Positions 7,186-11,592 of a stretch of DNA of 11,592 nt are shown here, in pieces (positions within the stretch are counted from its first letter, which is position 1; every line of letters begins with the position of its first letter). The stretch is taken from contig CALWVX010000039.1 of NCBI GenBank assembly GCA_944385065.1, positions 1-11,592 on the forward strand, written 5' to 3'. The notes under the pieces are model-generated. The model was not told where the DNA came from. It saw only the letters and a program-made list of their open reading frames with translations, and did no database searches. The translations under genes and the position numbers were made by a program. Source of the DNA: an uncultured Oscillospiraceae bacterium. Lineage in GTDB: Bacteria; Bacillota; Clostridia; Oscillospirales; Oscillospiraceae.

Positions 7186-7215
7186 AAAAACGGCGGGGGC
7201 AAGCCCACCGCCCCG
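7186..7215 (-). terminator. Terminator-like hairpin, copy 1 of a repeated unit
   Basis: On the minus strand GGCGGTGGGC-TT-GCCCCCGCC forms a 9-bp stem with a single bulged T, followed by GTTTTT. The 21 bases at 7186-7206 recur exactly at 7517-7537 within the terminator of the ribbon-helix-helix genes. This copy carries a substitution in the distal arm that creates the bulge. No gene directly upstream would need it, so it is probably a module of the repeat element. Confidence 0.6.
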
Positions 7216-7294
7216 CCGAGGGCACCCCGCAGGCGCGCTCTTTAAACAAGGCAGCGCAGCAAGAAAAAATTTCACACCACGAGCGGCAGCGGGC

Positions 7295-7313
7295 GGGGAT
7301 GATCCCCTTTTTT
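7295..7313 (+). terminator. Short terminator-like hairpin
   Basis: GGGGA-TGA-TCCCC is followed by TTTTTT on the plus strand. The stem has only 5 bp and no plus-strand gene lies upstream, so it is probably part of the intergenic repeat rather than a working gene terminator. Confidence 0.35.
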
Positions 7314-7377
7314 AAGCTTGCACCCGCGCGCCGGATGGGAGAAGCAGGCAAGCATTAGAAATTGCCGAAGGGAAATT

Positions 7378-7462
7378 TTTAGAAACCGTAGGTTTCTAAA
7401 CGGCGTTTTGGTGACTTTGCCGCTGTTGGCAAAGTCACTCGCCGCCCGCAGGCGGCGAAACC
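7378..7462. other. Branched set of perfect inverted repeats (structured element)
   Basis: Three perfect stems follow one another: TTTAGAAACC/GGTTTCTAAA (7378-7387 with 7391-7400), GTGACTTTGCC/GGCAAAGTCAC (7411-7421 with 7428-7438) and CGCCGCC/GGCGGCG (7440-7446 with 7451-7457). In addition, GGTTTC (7391-7396) can pair with GAAACC (7457-7462), enclosing the second and third stems as a three-way junction that excludes the first stem. No reading frame explains this. It may be a structured RNA, a mobile palindromic repeat, or both. Confidence 0.65.
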
Positions 7463-7515
7463 TCCCCCCGCATAGGTCAAGCAGAGAGTGAAGAGTGAAC
7501 GAAGTGACCGGCGAC

Positions 7516-7542
7516 AAAAAACGGCGGGGGCAAGCCCCCGCC
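7516..7542 (-). terminator. Intrinsic terminator after the ribbon-helix-helix genes
   Basis: On the minus strand GGCGGGGGC-TT-GCCCCCGCC (a perfect 9-bp stem, 7542-7523) is followed by GTTTTTT. It lies about 30 nt after the stop of the second ribbon-helix-helix gene. Most of it is repeated at 7186-7206. Confidence 0.9.
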
Positions 7543-7571
7543 TTACATAATGCTTTTGTCCTGTATCCGAT

Positions 7572-7724
7572 TCAGTCAGCCCCTGATTTTTCTTTTAAAT
7601 AGTCTTCCATCACATTTCGGACCATATTGGCTACGCTTCGGCGCTCTTTCTCGGCCTGACGCTCCAGCTGTTCTTTCATCTCGTTGGTCACCCGGATGGT
7701 GATCTGAGTTTCCGTTTTTGCCAT
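7572..7724 (-). CDS. Small ribbon-helix-helix DNA-binding protein, paralogue 2
   Basis: 50 residues, starting MAKTETQITIRVTNEMKEQL. The pattern is that of an Arc/MetJ/CopG-type ribbon-helix-helix protein: a short beta strand (TQITIRV, 6-12), a first helix (about 14-27), a turn (ERRSVAN, 27-33) and a second helix (about 33-47). Such proteins bind DNA as dimers through the strand and usually repress their own or neighbouring promoters. The ATG at 7724 has AAGGGGG about 8 nt upstream. It lies 58 nt after the other paralogue, with 32 of 50 residues identical, and is followed by a strong terminator, so the two are probably co-transcribed. The longer reading frame that overlaps this region is in another frame and is not real. 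The DNA target is unknown; an autoregulator is likeliest. Confidence 0.8.
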   Translation of the reverse strand: MAKTETQITIRVTNEMKEQLERQAEKERRSVANMVRNVMEDYLKEKSGAD

Positions 7725-7782
7725 GCAAGCGCCCCCTTTGCCATTCATTGTATAGTAATGCCTGGCAAAATCCTATCTTCAA

Positions 7783-7935
7783 TCAAGTCTCTTTGCTCTG
7801 TTCCTTGATATAATCTTCCATCACTTTCAAAATCAAATTAGAAACGGTTCGGCGCTCTTTCTTGGCCTGAACTTCCAGTTGTTCCTTAAACTCCTTGGTA
7901 ACCCGAATCCCGATTTGGGCGTCAGTCTTTGCCAT
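7783..7935 (-). CDS. Small ribbon-helix-helix DNA-binding protein, paralogue 1
   Basis: 50 residues, starting MAKTDAQIGIRVTKEFKEQL, with the same length and layout as its downstream neighbour: beta strand QIGIRV (7-12), helix 1 (about 14-27), turn ERRTVSN and helix 2 (about 33-47). No dimer partner domain or toxin is fused or adjacent. The ATG at 7935 has AAGGGGG about 8 nt upstream. The frame stays open far upstream, but that part runs antisense through the 76-residue gene and rpsO leader and is not credible. Its base composition is clearly lower in G+C than the flanking genes, which hints at acquisition. It faces the 76-residue gene across an AT-rich divergent promoter region with repeated TGCTAT boxes, which fits a repressor controlling both directions. 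Confidence 0.82.
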   Translation of the reverse strand: MAKTDAQIGIRVTKEFKEQLEVQAKKERRTVSNLILKVMEDYIKEQSKET

Positions 7936-7959
7936 ATCATGTCCCCCTTTGTTTAACAT

Positions 7960-8023
7960 CATATAGCATTTCTCAACTTTTGATTGACAAACATTAGTTA
8001 ACTTTGCTATGCTTAATATAGCA
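7960..8023. promoter_or_regulatory. Overlapping divergent promoters with candidate operator boxes
   Basis: Plus strand: TTGACA (7984-7989), 18 nt, TATGCT (8008-8013), leading to the 76-residue gene. Minus strand: TTGTCA (7990-7985), 19 nt, TATATG (7965-7960), leading to the ribbon-helix-helix genes. The -35 elements overlap. TGCTAT boxes occur three times: inverted at 7962-7968 (TATAGCA) and 8017-8023 (TATAGCA), and direct at 8005-8010. The first overlaps the minus-strand -10, the direct box overlaps the plus-strand -10, and the last lies just downstream of it. Binding by the neighbouring repressor-type proteins is an inference. Confidence 0.6.
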
Positions 8024-8058
8024 ATGATAAACGAAATCAGATAGGGAGAGATGATGAA

Positions 8059-8289
8059 ATGGACGACGACCGCTATCTGCTCACTGCCAGGCAGTACCAC
8101 GAGCTGTACTGCAAGGCTTTTGCCCGGCTGGACGAGATCAGCCGAATGGCGGAGCAGGCCATGAAGGAGCTGGAGGAGCTGCAGCTGTCCATGGGGGACC
8201 GGGCGGCGGAGGAAGCGGACCGCCCCGGCGGTTCCCCGGAGGGTACTCTGCTGTCCTTCCCCCGGCGGCAGAGGACAAAGAGAACGTGA
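8059..8289 (+). CDS. Hypothetical 76-residue protein, divergent from the ribbon-helix-helix pair
   Basis: I do not recognise a family. The N terminus is acidic (MDDDRYLL). Residues about 8-45 look like one or two amphipathic helices rich in A, E, L and M (DEISRMAEQAMKELEELQL) and could form a coiled coil. The C-terminal third is Pro/Gly-rich and ends in a basic tail (PRRQRTKRT). No signal peptide or membrane segment is visible. The ATG at 8059 has AGGGAG about 9 nt upstream, and the TTGACA/TATGCT promoter lies about 45 nt before it. It shares its control region with the ribbon-helix-helix genes, so it may be their regulatory target. It does not look like a RelE-, MazF- or PIN-type toxin. No terminator separates it from the rpsO promoter, only a weak TGAAAA/TTTTTCA palindrome. 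Confidence 0.62.
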   Translation: MDDDRYLLTARQYHELYCKAFARLDEISRMAEQAMKELEELQLSMGDRAAEEADRPGGSPEGTLLSFPRRQRTKRT

Positions 8290-8316
8290 AAATTTTTCAA
8301 ACCCGGTACTTTTTCC

Positions 8317-8345
8317 TTTACATTGGGGAAGATTTGTGATATAGT
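8317..8345 (+). promoter_or_regulatory. Sigma-A-type promoter for rpsO-pnp
   Basis: TTTACA (8317-8322), 17 nt, TATAGT (8340-8345). It lies 28 nt after the 76-residue gene and gives an rpsO leader of about 120 nt. Confidence 0.83.
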
Positions 8346-8351
8346 TACCGG

Positions 8352-8472
8352 GCGCTGAGTGCGCGCCTCCCTTTCGCTTCGTTTCGGGACATGGCCCGGG
8401 CAAGAGTCCGGGGCTTTCCCCGCCCGTTACGCAGCCTTTGGGGCATATTATTTGGAAAGGTGGAATTTCCCC
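8352..8472 (+). other. Structured 5' leader of rpsO
   Basis: The leader can form CGGGC/GCCCG (8397-8401 with 8422-8426) enclosing CGGGG/CCCCG (8409-8413 with 8418-8422), and an earlier GGCGC/GCGCC stem near 8351-8367. Close to the start codon GGAAA (8454-8458) can pair with TTTCC (8466-8470), which puts the ribosome binding site in the loop. S15 is known to autoregulate through its mRNA leader in several bacterial groups, with unrelated structures in each. A comparable role here is inferred, not shown. Confidence 0.45.
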
Positions 8473-8739
8473 ATGATCCGCAAGGACGAAAAGACGGCCG
8501 TTATTGAGGCCAACCGCACCCACGAGAACGACACCGGTTCCCCCGAGGTGCAGATCGCCATTCTCACTGCCCGCATCAACGAGCTGACCGAGCACCTGAA
8601 GGTGCACATCCACGACAACCACAGCCGCCGCGGCCTGTACAAGATGATCGGTAAGCGCCGCAAGCTGCTGGACTATCTGATGGCCAAGGACATCGAGCGC
8701 TACCGCGCCATCATCGCCAAGCTGGGCATTAGAAAGTAA
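8473..8739 (+). CDS. rpsO: 30S ribosomal protein S15
   Basis: 88 residues, the normal length for S15 (about 89). It binds 16S rRNA at the central-domain three-way junction early in 30S assembly. The conserved core is present: TGSPEVQIAILTARI (22-36), LTEHLKVHIHDNHSRRGLY (38-56) and the C-terminal GKRRKLLDYL (60-69). The ATG at 8473 is chosen because AAGGTGG lies about 8 nt upstream and the family N terminus (MIRKDEKTAVI) starts there; the reading frame extends to 8359 but that part is leader. It precedes pnp, the widespread rpsO-pnp order. Confidence 0.97.
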   Translation: MIRKDEKTAVIEANRTHENDTGSPEVQIAILTARINELTEHLKVHIHDNHSRRGLYKMIGKRRKLLDYLMAKDIERYRAIIAKLGIRK

Positions 8740-8749
8740 TGTTGTGATT

Positions 8750-8781
8750 CATAGGGCAGCGTTTTACCGCGCTGCCCTATG
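8750..8781 (+). other. Perfect 12-bp hairpin after rpsO
   Basis: CATAGGGCAGCG (8750-8761) pairs with CGCTGCCCTATG (8770-8781) around an 8-nt loop. No T run follows on either strand, so it is not a standard intrinsic terminator. In the E. coli rpsO-pnp transcript, hairpins in this position are RNase III processing sites; a processing or mRNA-end-protecting role is inferred here. Confidence 0.6.
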
Positions 8782-8805
8782 TTCGCATATGAAACCATTC
8801 CAAAT

Positions 8806-8827
8806 CCCGCCGCGCCGGCGCTTTTTT
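8806..8827 (+). terminator. Terminator-like hairpin between rpsO and pnp
   Basis: CGCCG-CGC-CGGCG (8808-8820) is followed by CTTTTTT. The 5-bp stem is short but all G-C. It would partly terminate rpsO transcription before pnp. Its T run is also part of the larger stem at 8824-8882, so the two structures compete. Confidence 0.6.
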
Positions 8828-8882
8828 AGCAGTTGAACGCGGGGCCCGCCCCGCGGGGGAGCTCTGGGTTCAAGTGCTAAAA
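8824..8882 (+). promoter_or_regulatory. Large nested stem in the pnp leader
   Basis: TTTTAGCA (8824-8831) pairs with TGCTAAAA (8875-8882), TTGAAC (8833-8838) with GTTCAA (8868-8873), and an inner CGCGGGG/CCCCGCG stem lies at 8838-8855, with one mismatch between the two outer blocks. The stem ends 44 nt before the pnp ATG. E. coli PNPase autoregulates through a long leader stem cut by RNase III; a similar role here is inference. Confidence 0.6.
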
Positions 8883-8926
8883 GGGGTTGTCGCCGGCGGG
8901 AAATCAGACCAGAAGGAGGACAATCC

Positions 8927-11077
8927 ATGTCAACCATCATCAAGCACAAGGAATTTCCCAAGTTCAAAAGCTGGACCATGGACCTGTGCGGCCGTCCCCT
9001 GACCATCGAGGTGGGCAAGGTGGCCGAGCTGGCCAGCGCCAGCGCCATGGTCAAGTACGGCGAGACCACCGTTATGGTGGCCGTCACCGTCTCCCCCCGC
9101 CCCCGGGACGGCATCGACTTCTTCCCCCTGAGCGTGGAGTTCGAGGAGAAGCTGTACGCCGTGGGCCGGATCCCCGGCTCCTTCATGCGCCGGGAGGGCC
9201 GTCCCTCTCTGCCCGCCGTGCTGGCCAGCCGCCTGATCGACCGGCCCATGCGCCCCCTGTTCCCCTATGACTTCCGCAACGACGTGTGCATCCAGTGCAC
9301 CGTCATGAGCGTGGACTACGACTGCTCCCCCGAGGTGGCCGCCATGATCGGCGCCTCCGCCTGCGTGAGCTACTCCGAGATCCCCTTCGCCGGCCCCATC
9401 GGCTGCCTGGAGGTGGGCTACTGCGACGGCCAGATCGTCCTGAATCCCACCCAGGAGCAGCGCAAGACCAGCCGCATGGACGTGACGGTGGCCGCCACCC
9501 GGGAGAAGGTGGTCATGATCGAGGCCGGAGCCGACGAGATCCCCGACGAGATCATGTACGCCGGCATTGTGAAGGCCCACGAGGAGATCCGCAAGCAGAT
9601 CGACTTTATCGACCAGATCGTCCGGGAGATCGGCAAGCCCAAGATGGAGTACGACCACGCCCAGTTCGACCAGGAGCTGTTCGACAAGATTGTGGACGAG
9701 TTCATGGACGAGGCCAAGGCCGCCATGGACACCGACGACAAGAACGTCCGGGAGCAGCGCTGGAACGCCATGATCGACCACTGGCATGAGAAGTATCTGG
9801 AGGACTATCCGGATATGGACCAGTATCTGGAGGAGTTCACCTACAAGTTCCAGAAGAAGATCGTCAAGGCCTGGCTGCTGGAGGGCCACCGGGTGGACGG
9901 CCGCGCCAAGAACGAGATCCGTCCCCTGGCCGCCGAGGTGGGCGTGCTGCCCCGGGTCCACGGCTCCGGCCTGTTCACCCGCGGCCAGACCCAGGTTCTG
10001 TCCGTGTGCACCCTGAACACCCTGGCCGCCTCCCAGAAGCTGGACACCATCTGGGAGGAGACCGAGAAGCGCTATATGCACCATTACAACTTCCCGCCCT
10101 ACTCCGTGGGCGAGGCCCGGGCGCCCCGGTCAACCAACCGCCGGGAGTACGGCCACGGCGCCCTGGCCGAGCGGGCCCTGGTTCCGGTGCTCCCCTCGGT
10201 GGACGAGTTCCCCTACGCCATCCGGGTGGTGTCCGAGGTCCTGTCCTCCAACGGCTCCACCTCTCAGGGCTCCATCTGCGGCTCCACCCTGGCCCTCATG
10301 GACGCGGGAGTGCCCATCAAGGCCCCCGTGGCCGGCATCTCCTGCGGCCTCATTCAGGATGACGACGGCTCCTTCCAGACCTTCATCGACATCCAGGGCG
10401 TGGAGGACTTCCACGGCGAGATGGACTTCAAGGTGGCCGGCACCAAGGCGGGCATCACCGCCATCCAGATGGACCTGAAGAACGACGGCCTCACCCACGA
10501 GATCATCAAGGAGGCCCTGGACATCACCCGGGACGCCCGGTACGCCATCCTGGACGAGGTGATGCTGCCCTGCATCGCCGCCCCCCGTCCCGAGGTGAGC
10601 AAGTACGCCCCCAAGATGATCACCATGAAGATCGACCCCGACAAGATCCGTGAGGTCATCGGCAAGGGCGGCTCCGTCATCCAGAAGATCACCGCCGAGT
10701 CCGGCGCCACCGTGGACATCGAGGACGACGGCACCATCCACATCGCCTCCCCCAACGCCGAGGCCTGCGACGCCGCCAAGAAGATGATCGACACCATCGT
10801 GTTCGTCCCCCAGGTGGGCGAGCTGTACTACGGCAAGGTGGTGCGCATCCTCCAGTTCGGCGCCTTCGTGGAGCTGGCCCCCGGCAAGGACGGCATGGTC
10901 CACATCTCCAAGCTGGCCGACCACCGGGTGGAGAAGGTGGAGGACGTGGTCAATGTGGGCGACATGATCTGGGTCAAGGTCACCGACATCGACGACAAGG
11001 GCCGGGTCAACCTGTCCTACAAGGACGCGCTGAAGGAGATCAAGGCCAAGAAGGCCGCCGGCGAGCCCATCAAGTAA
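8927..11077 (+). CDS. pnp: Polynucleotide phosphorylase (PNPase)
   Basis: 716 residues, the usual length (about 700-715). PNPase degrades RNA 3'-to-5' with phosphate to give nucleoside diphosphates and can add tails in reverse; it works as a trimer and, in Bacillota, alongside RNase Y. Domain order: first RNase PH domain (about 12-145) with FMRREGRPS (87-95), helical linker domain (about 240-315), second RNase PH domain (about 320-550) with TRGQTQ, the RAPRSTNRREYGHG phosphate-binding stretch (398-411) and the active-site aspartates in MDFKVAG (Asp500) and QMDLK (Asp516). Then come KH (about 563-625, GxxG loop GKGG at 579-582) and S1 (about 631-698, FGAFVEL and DGMVHIS). The ATG at 8927 has AAGGAGG 7 nt upstream. 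No promoter is evident in the gap after rpsO, so it depends on rpsO readthrough. All domains are intact. Confidence 0.98.
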   Translation: MSTIIKHKEFPKFKSWTMDLCGRPLTIEVGKVAELASASAMVKYGETTVMVAVTVSPRPRDGIDFFPLSVEFEEKLYAVGRIPGSFMRREGRPSLPAVLASRLIDRPMRPLFPYDFRNDVCIQCTVMSVDYDCSPEVAAMIGASACVSYSEIPFAGPIGCLEVGYCDGQIVLNPTQEQRKTSRMDVTVAATREKVVMIEAGADEIPDEIMYAGIVKAHEEIRKQIDFIDQIVREIGKPKMEYDHAQFDQELFDKIVDEFMDEAKAAMDTDDKNVREQRWNAMIDHWHEKYLEDYPDMDQYLEEFTYKFQKKIVKAWLLEGHRVDGRAKNEIRPLAAEVGVLPRVHGSGLFTRGQTQVLSVCTLNTLAASQKLDTIWEETEKRYMHHYNFPPYSVGEARAPRSTNRREYGHGALAERALVPVLPSVDEFPYAIRVVSEVLSSNGSTSQGSICGSTLALMDAGVPIKAPVAGISCGLIQDDDGSFQTFIDIQGVEDFHGEMDFKVAGTKAGITAIQMDLKNDGLTHEIIKEALDITRDARYAILDEVMLPCIAAPRPEVSKYAPKMITMKIDPDKIREVIGKGGSVIQKITAESGATVDIEDDGTIHIASPNAEACDAAKKMIDTIVFVPQVGELYYGKVVRILQFGAFVELAPGKDGMVHISKLADHRVEKVEDVVNVGDMIWVKVTDIDDKGRVNLSYKDALKEIKAKKAAGEPIK

Positions 11078-11100
11078 GTTTCGAGCGAGTCAAAATCCAA

Positions 11101-11136
11101 CAGCCCGGAGCGGCCATGCCGCTCCGGGCTGTCTTT
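11101..11136 (+). terminator. Terminator after pnp, possibly bidirectional
   Basis: CAGCCCGGAGCGG (11101-11113) pairs perfectly with CCGCTCCGGGCTG (11119-11131) around CCATG, followed by TCTTT. On the minus strand the same stem is followed by TTGGATTTTG, so it may also stop the convergent gene that ends at 11139. Confidence 0.88.
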
Positions 11137-11138
11137 AT

Positions 11139-11592
11139 CTAAGACCTAAATCCAATCGTGATCAGCGCGTCCGATTGGGGGATGCTGCCGGTCTGCTCCA
11201 GGAGTACCGCGCCGTCTTGGTCATACAGCCGCAGGGTGTAGGGCAGACCATAGGAAAATGTGACATCGCCCTCGAGGGTCAGAAGAGAGAACAGGCACAC
11301 CCCGGCGTCATTCACATCGCTGTCCGTCTGATAGAGGTTTCCGTCCTCCTTCACGGTCAGCTCTCCCCGGACCATGCCGGCGGGCAGGTCCAGAACTACT
11401 ACCCCTATGCTGTGCAGGTAGGTGGAGAGAAAGCCCTCCTCGTCCTCCCGCCGCCAGTCGGCGTAGGTGTTGGCGGAGGAGGTGGTGATCAGCTTGACCG
11501 CCCCCTCCTGGGCGGACAGGTCCCAGGTTTCGACATATACATGTGGGGCGGAAAAGAGAGGGGGGCGATCCTTCAGGGCGACCGTAATGGCG
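11139..11592 (-). CDS. Protein of unknown function, C-terminal part (cut by window edge)
   Basis: An uninterrupted minus-strand frame of 151 codons runs from the right edge to a TAG at 11141-11139; its start lies outside the window. An internal Met (11375) is not a likely start: it has no ribosome binding site and the frame stays open upstream with similar composition. I recognise no domain. The sequence alternates short hydrophobic and polar stretches (VTFSYGLPYTLRLYDQDGAVLLEQTG), suggesting a beta-rich fold, and no membrane segment is visible in this part. It converges on pnp and shares the intergenic terminator, so it is unrelated in transcription to the rpsO-pnp unit. Confidence 0.75.
   Translation of the reverse strand, partial: AITVALKDRPPLFSAPHVYVETWDLSAQEGAVKLITTSSANTYADWRREDEEGFLSTYLHSIGVVVLDLPAGMVRGELTVKEDGNLYQTDSDVNDAGVCLFSLLTLEGDVTFSYGLPYTLRLYDQDGAVLLEQTGSIPQSDALITIGFRS

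Larger units (their letters stand above)
7111..7377. other. Intergenic repeat-like region without a convincing gene
   Basis: Several short reading frames cross this stretch on both strands. None has a convincing ribosome binding site, a recognised domain, or neighbours suggesting a gene. Their products are rich in Arg, Pro and Ala, as expected from GC-rich noncoding DNA. The stretch contains one terminator-like hairpin on each strand (entered separately) and a GC-rich block at 7127-7166. I interpret it as part of a composite intergenic element continuing to about 7542. Confidence 0.55.

Noticed and set aside
7085..7358. Short frames on both strands (65, 88 and 82 codons)
   Set aside because: Overlapping, compositionally Arg/Pro/Ala-rich, without start signals or recognisable domains.
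7272..7517. 81-codon minus-strand frame in the intergenic region
   Set aside because: It is built from the palindromic and terminator-like repeats, has no ribosome binding site, and resembles the spurious short proteins often predicted from such repeats.
7186..7537. CRISPR array
   Set aside because: Only two copies of a 21-nt hairpin unit, about 310 bases apart, with no regular spacing and no cas genes.
7020..7560. Insertion sequence or transposon
   Set aside because: No transposase frame, no terminal inverted repeats at matching ends and no target-site duplication could be found.
7572..8289. Toxin-antitoxin module
   Set aside because: Ribbon-helix-helix proteins can be antitoxins, but these lack a C-terminal toxin-binding extension, are tandem copies, and the divergent 76-residue protein has no toxin-like motif.
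8290..8302. Terminator after the 76-residue gene
   Set aside because: The TGAAAA/TTTTTCA palindrome is too short and AT-rich to form a stable terminator hairpin.
7783..8622. 279-codon minus-strand frame ending in the ribbon-helix-helix sequence
   Set aside because: Only the last 50 codons are credible. The extension runs antisense across the 76-residue gene, the rpsO promoter and rpsO leader, and a good ribosome binding site marks the internal ATG at 7935.
8930..10924. Two minus-strand open frames (384 and 264 codons) opposite pnp
   Set aside because: His/Leu/Gly/Val-rich shadows of the pnp coding strand; pnp is complete with all domains.

Overview
The window reads as a chromosomal segment of a G+C-rich, endospore-forming member of the Clostridia. 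An Oscillospiraceae-like gut bacterium (Flavonifractor or Oscillibacter type) is my guess. The evidence is a SpoIID gene behind a sigma-E-like promoter, Bacillota-type RNase Y and YmdB, AGGAGG-type ribosome binding sites, and strongly G/C-ending codons.

Region 1 to about 7020 is read on the minus strand. In transcription order it holds ymdB, a YhaO/SbcD-like nuclease and a YhaN/SbcC-like ATPase in one tight operon, then lepB (signal peptidase I), spoIID (sporulation peptidoglycan hydrolase), and the 5' part of rny (RNase Y), which runs off the left edge. Each unit has visible signals. Sigma-A-type promoters precede ymdB, lepB and rny. A sigma-E-like promoter precedes spoIID. Intrinsic terminators follow lepB and spoIID.

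Region 7020 to 7570 has no convincing gene. It holds a purine-rich tract with direct repeats, two copies of a terminator-like GC hairpin, and a branched set of perfect inverted repeats. It looks like a composite intergenic repeat element.

Region 7570 to 8290 is locally AT-rich. Two tandem 50-residue ribbon-helix-helix paralogues (minus strand) diverge from an unrecognised 76-residue gene (plus strand). The divergent promoters overlap, and three TGCTAT boxes lie at or near their -10 elements, which suggests an autoregulated local switch.

Region 8317 to 11136 is the classic rpsO-pnp pair (ribosomal protein S15 and polynucleotide phosphorylase) on the plus strand. It has an rpsO promoter, a structured rpsO leader, an intergenic region with three stable stems (one terminator-like and overlapping another), and a strong terminator after pnp. 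A convergent gene of unknown function enters from the right edge.

Functionally the window is rich in RNA metabolism (RNase Y, PNPase, S15, YmdB) and also carries a DNA-repair-type nuclease/ATPase pair, secretion and sporulation genes. I see no defence system, CRISPR array, tRNA, rRNA, insertion sequence or prophage gene. The parts that look least described are the ribbon-helix-helix/76-residue locus, the structured intergenic element and the rpsO-pnp spacer.
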